Positions 18,381 through 30,577 of a DNA stretch of 64,000 nt are shown here, piece by piece; the stretch's first letter is position 1; the number at the start of each line of letters is the position of its first letter. The notes under the pieces are model-generated. The model was not told the DNA's origin, made no database searches, and saw only the letters and a list, made by a program, of their open reading frames with translations. Source of the stretch: Denticeps clupeoides (taxonomy: Eukaryota > Chordata > Actinopteri > Clupeiformes > Denticipitidae); NCBI RefSeq assembly GCF_900700375.1, contig NW_021629837.1:1-64000 (forward strand), in the 5' to 3' direction. A program made the translations under genes and the position numbers.

Positions 18381-18575
18381 TTACATTTATTTTACAGGCA
18401 TTGATCAGACTGCCCTTATCCAGAGCGACTTACAATCAGTAGTTACAGGGACAGTCTCCCTGGAGCAATTTAGGGTTAAGTGTCTTGCTCAGGGACACAA
18501 TGGTAGTAAGTGGGATTGAACCTGGTTCTTCTGGTTCATAGGCGAGTGTGTTACCCACTAGGCTACTACCACCCT
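18381..18575 (-). mobile_element. SINE-B, near full length, minus strand, unit 1
   Basis: Tail TTTACATTTATTTTACAGGC, middle CTCCCTGGAGCAATTTAGGG and AAGTGTCTTGCTCAGGGACA, head TGGTTCATAGGCGAGTGTGT and CACTAGGCTACTACCACC. Confidence 0.9.
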
Positions 18576-18672
18576 GGTAGTAGTTTACAACAACCAACAC
18601 AATTTTGCACTTGATAAAAACTTGTGTTATGATGTGCTGAGCTCCCCACATCCCCAATACTCAGACAGAAAT

Positions 18673-19198
18673 CTAGTTCTGTGTTCTTTGTACATTTTTT
18701 AGCTGCAGTTTAATGTTGCCGGGCAGTCCATGTTTAACAAACTCTTCATAAAGCTGAAAAGACCAATAAAAAATATATATTGTTATGTTAACACCACAGA
18801 ATGCTGTTGATGAAAGTTGCTTTCTATGGGTATGAAAATTGGTCTTTGTATGCTCTTACCTGATTTACGACAGTTTGTTCAATTTCAGACCATGTTAGTC
18901 TGTGCTGGAGGTGAATTTTACTTGCAGCCCACATACATTAAAGAATCTACAGAAGGAAACATTCTACATAAATGAGAGGAGACACACAACACACATCCAT
19001 TATATCCATTGTAAAAAATAAATAAATGAATTATCATAGCAGATGAACGGCAGGCTGCTGCCGCAGTTTTCTTCAGCCCATTGGCCAGAGTTCGTGAAAG
19101 ACGCAGCAGTACAGCCTGCGTTGTCCGGCTGTCCGCTTTCCCAGTTGGTGAAGGTGGAGTTGCTCTGGTCCGACCAAGTCCATTGGGGACAATGACAG
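18673..19198 (-). CDS. Fish C-type lectin, last three exons (5'-truncated), unit 1
   Basis: C-type lectins bind sugars through a Ca-dependent domain and are often secreted. CTLD exon, complement 19035-19198: QWTWSDQSNSTFTNWESGQP, then GQWAEENCGSSLPFICY, with a QPD sugar-site motif (galactose type) and the last two Cys; WND is replaced by WAEEN. Middle exon, complement 18860-18946: LMYVGLQVKFTSSTDLTWSE, donor CAG/GTAAGA. Last exon, complement 18673-18753: LYEEFVKHGLPGNIKLQLKN, VQRTQN, stop. The CTLD exon should end TATG/GT but has ATAATT there. Unit 1 also lacks 2 nt in the middle exon. No exon for a signal peptide or the first half of the domain lies upstream; BRF1 sequence follows instead. 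Probably a truncated, non-functional gene. Confidence 0.82.
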
Positions 19199-19348
19199 CT
19201 GTCCGCCAGTCTAGTTATACACACCGACCATTCATCAGATATGCACATTTACATTCACGGTGTACATTTTTCTTCCTCCATCAAAAAGACTTGTGCAGCA
19301 AGTAAAAGCTTGCCCTGGAGCCGTAATAAATCCATTCGGAAAGGATAC
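19199..19348. other. Lectin/BRF1 chimeric junction, unit 1 to unit 2
   Basis: Within these ~150 bp, sequence 5' of the lectin CTLD exon gives way to BRF1 intron 3 (donor GTATCC of exon 3 at 19343-19348). An ACATTTACATTCACGG stretch resembling the SINE-B tail lies in the middle and could be the site of the join. Equivalent junctions: 38826-38974 and 58432-58580. Confidence 0.7.
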
Positions 19349-19762
19349 GTGGGGTCCCCTCCGTTCGACACACCATGTAGAGGCAGGCTGGCGATGACGT
19401 GTGCCGACTTGCGGCCAAAAGTCAGACGTTTGGACAGCGCCATCTTGTAGAAGTTTAAGGCCGTGTCCAAGCAGTGCTGGTTCATCTGCAGCTGCCGGCC
19501 CAGTTGGTTTATTTGTCGTCTTGCTGGACAGACAGACACAAAACACACATACACAATCAACATTATTCATCCTACCATTCTATTGGCGTGATGAAACTAA
19601 ACGTTGTGCGTGGGCACGTACCAGAACTCCACAGTAATCAAGTAACCCCGTTCATATTTTCTCACATTTCCTCAACCAAGTTCACATTTAATGTGGGAAG
19701 GGAGGGGAAGAAACAGGCCACATCAGACAGCCGTTTATCCCAACAACTAATACACAAGGTCT

Positions 19763-19822
19763 GAGTGAGTGCGTGAGTGTGTGTGCGTGCTCGTGCGTGT
19801 GTGTGTGTGTGTGTGTGTGTGC
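19763..19822. repeat. (GT)n microsatellite, unit 2
   Basis: Contains a private GCTCGTGC interruption. Confidence 0.93.
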
Positions 19823-21840
19823 ATTTGAAGACGCATCTTAGGGTATTTGCAGATGGGAAAATCTCTCAAAACCGCTTTCTAATTTGATGACCTCAGACAG
19901 AATGAATCTCCACACAGACAGTCTTCAGTCATGTTAACTACACACACACACACACTGCAACACAGTAAGAATCGCAATGTGTCGCCACAAAGAGACCCCC
20001 TTACCAAACCACGCGACGGCCACTCCTTGAACACGTCATTAAAAGAAAAGTTCTCTTCCAATCTGTCGCGAGAGTTATACATCAGCACAACAACAAAACA
20101 CACTACCGTCGTGCGACGGACCCCTGCGGCTTTTTCTGGCTGGGCTGGTACAACGAACTGTTCAAAGGAATAACATTTCCAAACATTTAACCAAGAGGGC
20201 CACATCTGACAGACGGTACGAGGGCCACACGCAGAGAGCAGGCAGTGCCGAGGCAAGATTAGGATGTGCGCGTCGTCGCTGATCTGACCGGAGAGTCTGA
20301 GATTTAAGGTATGGCACCAGAGGACATCCTAATAGGCACAGGAAGTGATGTCATTCCTCCAGGGGTGACCCATCTGAAAGATCTGGGGAAAGAACGCAGA
20401 TAACTGAACATCATGTGACTACAGGATGCACGTCCCTGGGAACTGTGGATTTTAGGATCACTTCAGCCCATAATTAAAGGGCTCTGCTAACAGAGGCTGT
20501 TACTGGAGACCAGTCAGTCACTTAGCAACAGCTGCTAAACAAATCACTGTTTTAATTGAAATTTCAGGCAGGCAGTAAAAACAGATTTAGTGGAGAATTG
20601 GTCGGTTTGAGAATTCTCTAGCTGTAGGTACAAAAGAAGCCACTTTTGGAACTCTGCGCTCATCTTGTACAGAATCTGTGGTATTTTAAAAGAACCAACG
20701 CAGTTATTAGGGTTGAGTCTGCAGAATTTATGATAATATCATGACATACAATGTGAGCAGCTTGTGTGTATGTCATGTCCTGCAGTCTAAAAATCCACCC
20801 TTAATTTGACGTCCCATCTCACATCAGTGCCACGGACAGACATATTAATCAGTCTTTTCATCCAAGTCTTTGTACAGTACAGCCAATAAGCTCAGGCTGA
20901 ATCTACGGTAAGAGAAATAGGTTCCTGGTACCTGTGAACCAGCTGACCCACGTACTTAACCCACCACTGACCCAGGGGACTCACCTGTAATTAGTGAATG
21001 TGGATGAGGGGACATAAATAAATTCAGTACGAATGACACCAAACTAATCATTAGCAAGCAATCGGCCAGGTGCTATTTATGGTGTAGGTTATTTTTATTT
21101 ATGGTATAAGCTATTGATGATGCTGTAGAGGTATATGAAAATGAATACCAAAACCACCCTCACATACATCAGATAAACATTCTGCAGCTATGTATACCTG
21201 GAAGAGGAAATAAAGCCAAAAAGATGGTTTTTTTTTTTTTTTTTTAAGTACTCTCATCTTCAAATCAATCATTTTACTTGCAATGGGTGTGCGATGAGCT
21301 CACCATTTTGCACAGTCTGGGCTCGGGACTCCTTGCCTGTCCCCGCAAAGAAAGCAGAACCCATGGAAGGGGCATTTCCTGCAGCTGAAACGAGAACCAG
21401 GCCAAAATGTAACAGCGAAGAAAAACAAAGAAAACGTTACAGACATTTACATGCAACAGTGTTGATCAGATAAACACAGTGACAAAATACTGAAATATTT
21501 TTGAAAGGGAATATTAAACGCTTCAGGCATTGGTACTAAAGGGGGCATTACAAATGATAGAGCACCGCCCTCTGCTGGGGAACAAACACCTCTACAGCTC
21601 AACCTGTTCCCATGACCAATCGCAACCATGGAATGGCAGAAAAATCGTTGAGAAAAAAAAAAAAAAGAAAAAACAAATGAGTGTCGTTTTTATGTGTGTA
21701 TAATAAAAATAATACATCACAACCTTGCATCAGATTAAACACTGAACTGGACTTTTTGCCCCATCGCCAGCCCCACTAGGGGTTTGATTCTCACTTTCGG
21801 TTGTGAGAGTTCAAAGGTTGTTGTTGCGTCAATGTTTTAT

Positions 21841-22023
21841 GGGGCAGTGGTGGCCTAGCACATCAGAGGTTTGTAGGTTCAAATCCCTGGAAACGCAATG
21901 GTGCCAATGAGGTGACACTGAGCAAAGCACCGTCCCCACACACTGCTCCCCGGACACCTTTCATGGCTTCTGGGTTGTATGCACCATGTGCTGTGTTTCA
22001 CAAAAATGATCACTTCACTTTCA
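21841..22023 (+). mobile_element. SINE-A in BRF1 intron 1, unit 2
   Basis: As at 2245-2427. It differs by CTGGAAACG for CTGAAACG and CTCCCCGGACAC for CTCCCCAGACAC. Confidence 0.85.
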
Positions 22024-23031
22024 AATTGGGGAAGTGGTGGCCATAATCATTTTTATTTTTACATTTAGAAGATGAAAAACCTATATATAATTACTTTCAC
22101 TACATCCTAAAGTAACATTTTTAAAAAGGAAAATTTATGCACACAGTGTCATCTTATGAAAAATATTCAGTTTTTCAATGATTAATACTATCAATAAAAA
22201 AATGAAAAAAGGTTTTATTGCCTTACAGCAATTCAAAAACCTGTATTGAGAACAGCTAGACCCGCAGTAAGTGTTCTGACAGGATCTAGTAAAGTAATTT
22301 AATAAACCACACTAGTGACCTGATACAGAGGGATAATAAATTGTGGGTTGGGTTAAATTAGCTTTCCTTCTCCTGCCTGCGAGCCACCAGTAAGAATTTA
22401 GGGAGATCTCGCCATCTACTTCCAACATATATCCTCTGAATCAGATTATTAATCAGATATCTAAGAAAGAACACATGATGTTTAAGTATGTTGCCATTAA
22501 AAGACACATTATGTGCAGTGAGAAAGAAAAATAAAAATGTCAATTTCCACCATGGCCTAGGTTTCCAATGAGCGGGTGTGAGTAAATAATTAAGTAAGTG
22601 TGCTCTCACAATCTCCAGCCACAAACTGGCCCACAGCCGATAGTTTCCCACTGGAGCTCTCCGAAAAAGTGACCTCGGAGACGATGATGTTGTCCTCCAG
22701 GACCGATCCACAGCCCATGCAGACTGCATCTCCCCTGGACTGGTCAACATCAATGTCGGTCCCACCGCAGGTCTTGCAGACCCCTCATGATGGCTGCAAG
22801 GCCAGAGGGTCAAAGGGGACAACTCTGAAAAGACAAAGGGAAAACGAATCTGGATTATCCACTGCAACTGCATATACACACACACCACTATGAATCTGGT
22901 AATATCTGTACACACCCTAAAACCTCACAAATAAAGTGTCTATTATTAAATATCAGCACCAAAAACAAGCCCAACATTTCTCCTGATCACATGACTAAAT
23001 TAGTGTTCTGATATTATATTAAGATGAAACT

Positions 23032-23244
23032 GAAAGTGATTGTCATTGTGAAACACTGCAGCACAGAACAGCACAGTGACACAACAAAATGAGTCCTCTG
23101 CTTTTAACCATCACCCGGGTGAGCAGTGAGCAGCCATGACAGGCAGAAGTGTGTGGGGACGGTACTTTGCTAGGTGGCACCTTGGCTGTTCAGGATTCGA
23201 ACCCACAACCTTGTGATTACAGGGTCCTGCTAGGCCACCCGTGC
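23032..23244 (-). mobile_element. SINE-A upstream of BRF1, unit 2
   Basis: Its head end reads GGGTCCTGCTAGGCC, unlike GGGCCGCTAGGCC in units 1 and 3. Confidence 0.85.
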
Positions 23245-23369
23245 TAAAAACATGCATATGATCAAAGTCTGGAAACACACATTTACGGTAGCAATAACAT
23301 ATATGCATCTTTTTAATACACGAAAACATGACAAATCAGGAGGTCCCTCCACCCCCCCAAAAAAAACCA

Positions 23370-23816
23370 CACATGCGCAGTGCTCACGTGACCCACACGA
23401 AGGCGTGGGGTCTTACATCCGATCAGCCTGTTTTAATGATCGATATTACAACAGGCACCTCTTATTAACGTGGCTGTTCCTGTCACTGCGTGTCGCGCAC
23501 ATGACGCAACAGGGGACCAACACGCTCGCGGGTACACGTGGCAGGGCGCCCCGGGTCCACGAGGTTATGTGCCGGGATATTTCTTCCTGAACAGGACCGC
23601 ACCCCGCAGGCGAACAATCCGAACACCGGCGCGGTTACGTTCCGATCTTCTGCTAATCCGCGCACATGAACGACACGACAGTTACTGAAAACGGAGCTGC
23701 TACCTGGATGGTAGATTTCCCAAAACCGCGCGCGGCTCGCTCGTGGTCAGATTTCCAGTCGATTTGGGAAAACTCTTCTTTATCTGGTGCTGTTTTGTGA
23801 CGTCAAGGCACAGACA
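23370..23816. promoter_or_regulatory. CpG-rich, probably divergent promoter region, unit 2
   Basis: No difference from unit 1 seen in the CpG-dense core. CRE at 23798-23805. Confidence 0.55.
23666..23800 (+). CDS. Conserved 44-codon ORF, unit 2
   Basis: Identical peptide to 4060-4194. It stays open even though neighbouring ORFs in this unit are broken. Confidence 0.35.
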   Translation: MNDTTVTENGAATWMVDFPKPRAARSWSDFQSIWENSSLSGAVL

Positions 23817-24336
23817 AACTCATTTGATTGGCAGAGATGACATTTACAACCCCGAGTCGTTTATATGACACACGCCGGCAAGCGACCGCACCAATAACAC
23901 ATGAAGCCAGCTGCGCACGTGTCGTCTTCTCAGGTCAGACGAAACCAAAATGGACTGCGTGGGGGGGTCTCTTTTTTTTACATACCAATAAGTCATATTA
24001 CTTAGAATGACGTGTTTGCATGGCCCGTTTTAAAAGTATAGTTGTATAATGTGTCGATGTAGAGGGAACATGTAAGCAGTTGGAATTTAGTTTACTTATT
24101 GGTTATATGCTATGGTACGGTCCTCTGCTTATGATTGCAGAGAACTTTTGAGCGTGCTGACGTCTTTCATTACATGCAAGTGTGTGCAGCGGTAGAACTC
24201 TGTCGGCGTTCCTCCTTCCTGTAACCTTGCCTGTATAATACCTGTTGTGTCATATGAGTCCGTGTGTGACCTGTAAGTCTCTCTTTACGTGTTCCACTGC
24301 GATGATAATATCAGAGATATGTAAACGGCGGATTTA

Positions 24337-24617
24337 ATGGCAGAGAAAGGCCCCAGTCCACGAAGATCTTCAGGCAACATTACCAACCTGTTTACCTGCA
24401 GGATTCAAACACGGAACCGGAGACTCGCGTGTCTGTTCGGGCGCTGGAGAAACAGACGGCGCTCGACCGACCACAGCGCCCCATGTGCGCCACCCTGTGG
24501 CCGGAGCGTGTATTGCAATTCCTCAGGACCAGCCTGCAGAAAGACCACATCCTGCGGGCCTACCTGCTCCTGCAGCTGGCGACCCGTACACCAACAATAC
24601 GTTTGTATCGGATATGA
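24337..24617 (+). pseudogene. Frame-broken copy of the 93-codon ORF, unit 2
   Basis: One C is missing in GATCTTCAGG (GATCTTCCAGG elsewhere), about 33 nt after the ATG. The start and the CTG-rich second half are therefore in different frames. Confidence 0.5.
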
Positions 24618-24768
24618 CTCAATTAAAACTACTTCTTAATTTAGGAGGTACTGCCCGGGCATTAGAGGACACAATGGAACACTATGAACAGAGATCCATG
24701 TATTCTGATTGATCTCATCCGGGTGAACAGACTTCTTTACTTCAGCATGAGACCGCAATAGAATAAAT

Positions 24769-25191
24769 AGGGTTTAAAAGTTTTGGGCCACTGTTTAGGG
24801 TAAAATAGGATGTGTAGAAATAATATCAAATGTTACCTGCCTGGCCCAACACTGTTTTCACTGTAGAATTTGCCTTGGAACTTTCCCATATGCATATCCT
24901 TGCCCAGGTGACCAGTTTCTCAAGGCCTTGCAAGATTTCCCTCTCGCCCTGGTTCCGATGTTATATAGTAAGGTCATCCATAAACAGTTGTCAAAATGTT
25001 TAAACCCTATTTCCTATTTATATTACATGGAATTGTACATATTAATAAACTGTTGTACATATTAATTGTGTACATATTAATGTGCATTAGAGCAAAGTTC
25101 CCATGTGAATTCTACAGTGAAAATAGTGTTCTACATGTTCTCCTTTACCCTAAATAAATTAGATTTCAGTGGCTCAAAGCTTTTAAACCCT
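24769..25191. mobile_element. MITE-like fold-back element, unit 2
   Basis: Same ends and same triple TGTACATATTAAT as the unit 1 copy. Confidence 0.65.
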
Positions 25192-25260
25192 TTTTATATT
25201 GTATGGAAATGTCCATGTTTATCATAATAAATTTGTTCTTATGAGCAAGTGTGTCTCATC

Positions 25261-26250
25261 TGTTTAGAAACCGTGGAACTTATTAAAAGTGCCAATTTGA
25301 AAAACCATTATGAGACATAATGGAAGCATACCCACTCAAATCTGAAGTGAGATCACCAAAAATAAGCAGTCTCAGAATCCAATACGCCCAATCCACCAGG
25401 ATCCTGAGTCACACATTCACTGCCCAACAATGTGCTCATGAGTGTTCAACACAAAAAGCCATTTACTGATGGAGAGGTTGTCAAAGAGTGCATGAGTGCA
25501 GTAGCTGAAACGTTACTTGATGGGAAACCAGAGCAGATAATAAATAAATAATAAAGCAGATACCGTTGTTAGCATCTTCTGCCACAAAGAAAGGGGAAAC
25601 ACTGTCTCAGGATGTGCTAAACCAGCTAGATGAAGCCATGGCACCATTTGAAGGTTTATCTGTGGATGAGTCCACTGACTTGTGTGATGATGCTCAGCTG
25701 TTAGTCTGCTGGGTATTTCAACACAGACCACAAAGACTTCTGTGAAGATCTTTTAGGGCTCACCTCACTTCAGACCAGAAGACATCTACCTGGCTGTTAA
25801 GGAGCTGTTAACAAAGAGAGGACTAGTGCAAAAAAAAAGTGATTTTAATAACTGCAGATGGAGCCCCTGCTATGATAGGGAGAGAGAAATGAGCTGTAGC
25901 GAGACTGGAAGAAGACAATTCTGAACTGGCATCTTACCATTGCATCATTTATCAATCATGCTGAGGTGATGAATACAATGATGAAAATGATCAGTTTTCT
26001 TTGGGCATCTTCTTCCTACCAGTATCACATCGAGAATTCCTCAGAGAAGTCGATGATGATGATCTGCACAATAATGTGAGATGGCTCAGCAAAGGCAGGG
26101 TGTCAGCTTTCTCGACATTGAAAATAATTAAAACTAAATATTGTTCCAAGCTCATGAACGAGCACCTCCACATGTGTATGAGAATGGCCCATTCAAGTCC
26201 AGGTTTAAAATCCTGGCAGGACAAGCTAGAGCTCGATTCTCTCACTGACA
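25261..26250 (+). pseudogene. Decayed hAT-type transposase, unit 2
   Basis: Shares the CACATCGAGAATTCC variant with unit 3 (CACATTGAG in unit 1). Broken in the same main places as the unit 1 copy. Confidence 0.85.
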
Positions 26251-26320
26251 AAAAAGCAGGGGGGGTTGAATAAAAAAAGAGGAAGGTTTATTTTCTATAA
26301 AAGTGGTTAAGACACTTTTA

Positions 26321-26506
26321 TTTACATCATTTATCAGACGCCCTTATACAGAGCAATTTACAATCAGTAGTTACAGGGACAGTCGCCCTAAGTGTCTTGC
26401 ACAGGGACACAACGGTATTAAGTGGGATTTGAACCTGGTTCAACCCCTGGTTCTATCCAATCTCTGGTTCATAGGCAAGTGTGATCCCACTAGGCTACTA
26501 CCACCC
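26321..26506 (-). mobile_element. SINE-B beside the hAT remnant, unit 2
   Basis: CATCATTTATCAG variant shared with unit 3. Confidence 0.85.
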
Positions 26507-26768
26507 TGAGTCTGCTGAGTCAAAAATGTGACACAGAAAAAGTTCAGAACTTTGTTTAAAAATGCACAATTTTTACATTTTAGTTAGCCCTACTCTTATT
26601 TCGTAAACTATAAAACATACATATCAGCAGTCATACATGTTCAGTTCTGTGTATTGTGGCAATAAATATTGTCAATGTTTTTGAATTGTACTTAATTTGA
26701 TTTGACAATTAGGTATTAATTACATCTAATGTTGATTAAATGAATAGGCGCTCAGAAACGAGCGCACG

Positions 26769-26842
26769 GCATTTTGGGATCTGTAGTTTAAGTGTAATCA
26801 GCGCTTCATATCGCCGAGCCTTGATAATAGATCTATATAAAG
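26769..26842 (+). promoter_or_regulatory. ZNF143-type site plus TATA box, unit 2
   Basis: The site GCATTTTGGGATCTGTAGT is identical to unit 1, with CTATATAAAG following at the same spacing. Confidence 0.6.
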
Positions 26843-27829
26843 TAATCTCGCGTGATGTGACCCCGCGGTCAGCGAGTTTGACACATGTACCTTAAGGGCT
26901 CATTTTAAAGTGCGCCTAATGAAATGTTTTTTTTTCGGCTACTTGCAAAAAAGGATCAGAATGTGGGAGTTCGACCGTCGCTGCTATTACAAGGTTTACG
27001 ACCAGGATCAATATCTCTCTACCAACGGGGCGTCTTTTTGGCGCTTTACGGCAGTTTACAGCAGAGTCGTGGCTCTGGCTCTGACTGCGGCCCGAGACGT
27101 GAGGATGATGGCGGTAGTGTACGTGGCGTCCTAGACAGTTTTAACTCACCAAGTTCCATGTTTACCAAGCTGCGCGTCGTCACCCCCGAATTTGCATCTC
27201 TGAGTGAGTGATGTTGTCCCCTTCATTAATATATCTTTATTCTTCATAGGTAGAATTTGGGGGAGTTATTGCATGTTGAAGGCAGTGAATGCTGTTACAC
27301 GGTAAACATACAAACAAAGATACAAAAAAAGTTTTATGTGAATTACACCGTTTAAAATAATTCTAAATAGTTTGAGACCACTGCTCTATGGTAATGCAGC
27401 TTTGAGTTATTTAATTTGGAATGTTGGGGAAGTTAACTAGTTTAGTAATTCAGTACATTAGTTCTGTTGGTATTACATGATCTATGTTGGCAGTTGTAGT
27501 AACTGTTTATTATCTGCGTGTAGAACCATTCTGAATGTACATTTATACAGGGGGGTCACAGATGGTCCCGTTTCCTTCCAGTGTTGCACAAACCACCAGA
27601 CTTTGGAAAGGCATCAGTTTTTTAAAAAGGAAATTGGGAGATGCTTTCATCCTCGCTGTCTGATGAGCACGGAAAGTATAGAAAAATTACTGGGAGGATA
27701 ATAAATAGTTATTGACAATTTTGAAATAACGATGTAGTCAAACCCTCATCTGCTGTGTGATGAAGGCCAATTAATCGCTTCTTCTTTCAGTGCAGTACTA
27801 AGATTATTAAAAAGGGTTTTATAATAGTC

Positions 27830-27936
27830 AGTGAAGTGAAAAGCATTGTTTTTTTGTCATTGTGATACACAGCATGCACAGCAAACATGCACACAATGAA
27901 ATGTGTCCTCTGCATTAACCCCGTACCCTGTAGGTG
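27830..27936 (-). mobile_element. Truncated SINE-A, unit 2
   Basis: Tail half only, as at 8221-8327, with one T less in the T run. Confidence 0.7.
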
Positions 27937-28009
27937 ATTATTCAATTAAAAATAATTTATTGTTTTAATACTGTCCCGAGTGGAACGCTATGAACACAGA
28001 TCCATTTAT

Positions 28010-28226
28010 TCTGCCTAGTGGTTAAGGAAGCGGCCCCCGTAATCAGAAGGTTACCGGTTCGAATCCCGAACCGCCTAGGTGCCACTGAAGTGCCACTGTG
28101 CAAAGGACTGTCCCCACACACTGCTCCCCGGGTGTCTGTCATGGCTGCCCACTGCTCACCAAGTGTGATGGTTAAAAGCAGAGATACATTTCATTGTGTA
28201 AACGTGTGCTGTGCTGCAGTGTTTTG
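28010..28226 (+). mobile_element. SINE-A near full length, unit 2
   Basis: As at 8401-8616, with one extra C in GCGGCCCCCG. Confidence 0.88.
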
Positions 28227-30304
28227 GGGTAAGAAAGTCTGTAAGTCATAAGCCCTTCTGAATTCAGCACTTCAGTGTCATCAGAATTTCTTTGAACTGA
28301 AAAACAACCATACACTTCGTCTAATGAGTGCTTAGTTGAACCCGCTAAAAAATCTTACCTGCTTGAGCACATGTTGAATTATAGTTTAAAAGTAGGGCAG
28401 TTGTCAGAGTGTAAATCCATCATACTCCATCATGGGCTAGTAAAATTCAGCTTCCAGATTTACAATCTAAAGTGGAATTAAGCAAAGTTAATTACTTTAT
28501 ACATTAAAAAGCACATTCCTTCCTTTTGACAGATATACTGATGTGTTTTCTGTGTTCACCAAAAAAATACAGAATGTATCTCTACCCCGTCTCAAGTCAA
28601 AATTCACATATTTAAAAACATGCAGCAATCAAATTTGATGTGTAATATCAAGCTGTTTTTTCTTCTGATGCCTTTGTGTGCAATTTTACTTACTTTAACT
28701 TTATATTTTTGAAAACAGATACCAGTGATAATGAAGATGAATCCTCTCAGACTCCAGGGAACACGTCACTCAGATGGCTCTCTACTGCATCCTGCATGGC
28801 TATACATCCCTCCACCAGATTGTGAAATTCAAAATGCCAGGAAGACAGTATGAACCAGTGGTGGGATTTCTCAACAATTACAGGAGATGAAGAGGAAACA
28901 AGGGCCCACGGCTCCCATTCCAAACCAAGATGTCCACATGACCAATACTTCACACTGGCCAATAATGTAATAATAAAAAAGGGAAAGTGCAGGGTTCCTA
29001 GATTCACAGGAATATTCAAAGTTATGTGCAAAAATGCAATGTACACTTTTTATTCCACAGCAGAGAATAACTGTTTTTGAAGTTTCACACAAAGTAAAAT
29101 CTGTGCAAAACATATTATGCACCACAAGAATAGTCTTGTATCAAATGGAACTGTACATATGTTGTTTGTTCCCTTTTCACTTATTTGATGATTTTTATAA
29201 AAAATATTTACTGATTATACATAAAATTTGAACATACTCTCATGATCCTTGAGTTGAAAATTCTCAGTGCTTTGGAAAAACAAAAAAAAAACATTGTGGT
29301 TCGTTCATGCTGTCAAGGCCGAGCCAGGGGGCGCGTTCACTTGCATGAGGCTGGAGCTGGAAGCAGACTGTGGGGCGAATATACGTGCACGCAGAGCATC
29401 ATGAAAACAGGGCAGGCGCAGAGCTGATCTGGAACAACTTCTGTTTGCCATGTTGATGCTCATGCAGCACGGCAGGTATGTGGAAGGTGTTCAGTAGCAG
29501 GCGGCGCCACGCACCGGAAACAGCAAGCATCTGGTTACCATGGTGATATGCACGCTGCAGCAAGGAGCCGGGCTGTAGATGGGGTTAAGGAGACTAGTTG
29601 TGGGGGTTCCTGTGTGCGCCCCCTACCGACAGTATTATGTGCCACAGCTACAAATAGAAAAAAGAGGCATAAGATTTTTTTGTTTAGTTTTATTTATTTT
29701 TCCAGAGGCATTCATCCTCCATTCATATTTAATATTACTCAAGCAATAAATAAACACAAAAACAATGTGGATGTCTTATTCATAACATAAAAAACAGCCC
29801 ATCATTTATATATGTGCAATTATGACTGGAACGTCAAAGGTTAATATCCATAAACCAGCAAGGTGTCACTGCGCTCAGCTCACATTAGATGTTCAGGTGA
29901 CCCTCTTGCAAGGGAAGGGGGTCACATTTTGCGACAGCAGCCATCATATATTGTGACCCCACAGAAAATAAGAACGAAACAGAAACTGGGGGACCAAAAC
30001 ATATTCAGATGTCATACTTGTAGAAATAAAAATCATGACTAACTGGAGTGTTCTGCTCCTGCTGCAGGTAGGGTGACAGTTTCTGACAGCAGCCATTGTA
30101 TCTCGTGACCCCACAAAATCTACAAATCAGAGACTGAAGTCTCAGAAAAATTCTGAGAAATTAAAATTTCACATATTTCTCAAAATATGAGTACATTCTG
30201 AGCACAAAACAATAGTATAAACAATGCATTATAAAAGGTCCTCGGACAACACTATGAAAATGAAATTAACATGATAAAATGCGCAACGCGAATGCTGGCG
30301 CCAT

Positions 30305-30454
30305 TTTACATTTACAGCATTTATCAGACGCCCTGATCCAGAGGAACTTACAACCAGTAGTTAGAGGGACAGTCCTCCTGGAGACACTAAGTGGGATTTG
30401 AACCTGGGTCTTCTGGTTTGTAGGCGAGCGTGTTTCCCACTTGGCTTCTACCAC
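30305..30454 (-). mobile_element. SINE-B with internal deletion, unit 2
   Basis: As at 10685-10834. Confidence 0.85.
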
Positions 30455-30551
30455 ACACGCCACGAAAAGGGTGAAGAGAGGAGCGTCACGTAAAAAGCGC
30501 ATAATGACACAGCGCCACTAGAGTCACACGTCACGGTGTTACACAGCACTT

Positions 30552-30577
30552 CTTGTCGCGGGGTTCAGCGCGACAAG
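30552..30577. other. Perfect 9-bp inverted repeat (hairpin), unit 2
   Basis: CTTGTCGCG/CGCGACAAG around an 8-nt loop, unchanged from unit 1. Confidence 0.7.

Larger units (their letters stand above)
1..19590. repeat. Tandem array unit 1 (~19.6 kb)
   Basis: The first bases of the window (ATGAAACTAAACGTTGTGCG) recur at 19591, 39216 and 58822, and everything after them follows in the same order each time. This gives unit lengths of 19590, 19625 and 19606 bp. The phase is arbitrary because the window happens to start here. The biologically meaningful border is the lectin/BRF1 junction near the right end of the unit (19199-19348). Unit 1 has the most private 1-nt indels in its right third, for example in the lectin exon at 18860-18946. 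Confidence 0.97.
19349..22788 (-). pseudogene. brf1: BRF1 5' part, copy b: exons 1-3, frame-broken
   Basis: Exon 3 is complement 19349-19523, exon 2 complement 21304-21384 and exon 1 complement 22610-22788. Exon 3 encodes [20 protein letters not shown] then [20 protein letters not shown], the start of the first cyclin fold. Exon 1 has one extra G right after ATGAGG, and exon 3 has one extra base in the HVIAACL segment, so neither exon reads through as BRF1. Both changes are 1-nt and private to this copy. Exon 2 carries the GCAAAGAAAGC variant shared with copy d (silent). Splice sites are intact. Either a decayed copy or a consensus error. Confidence 0.88.
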
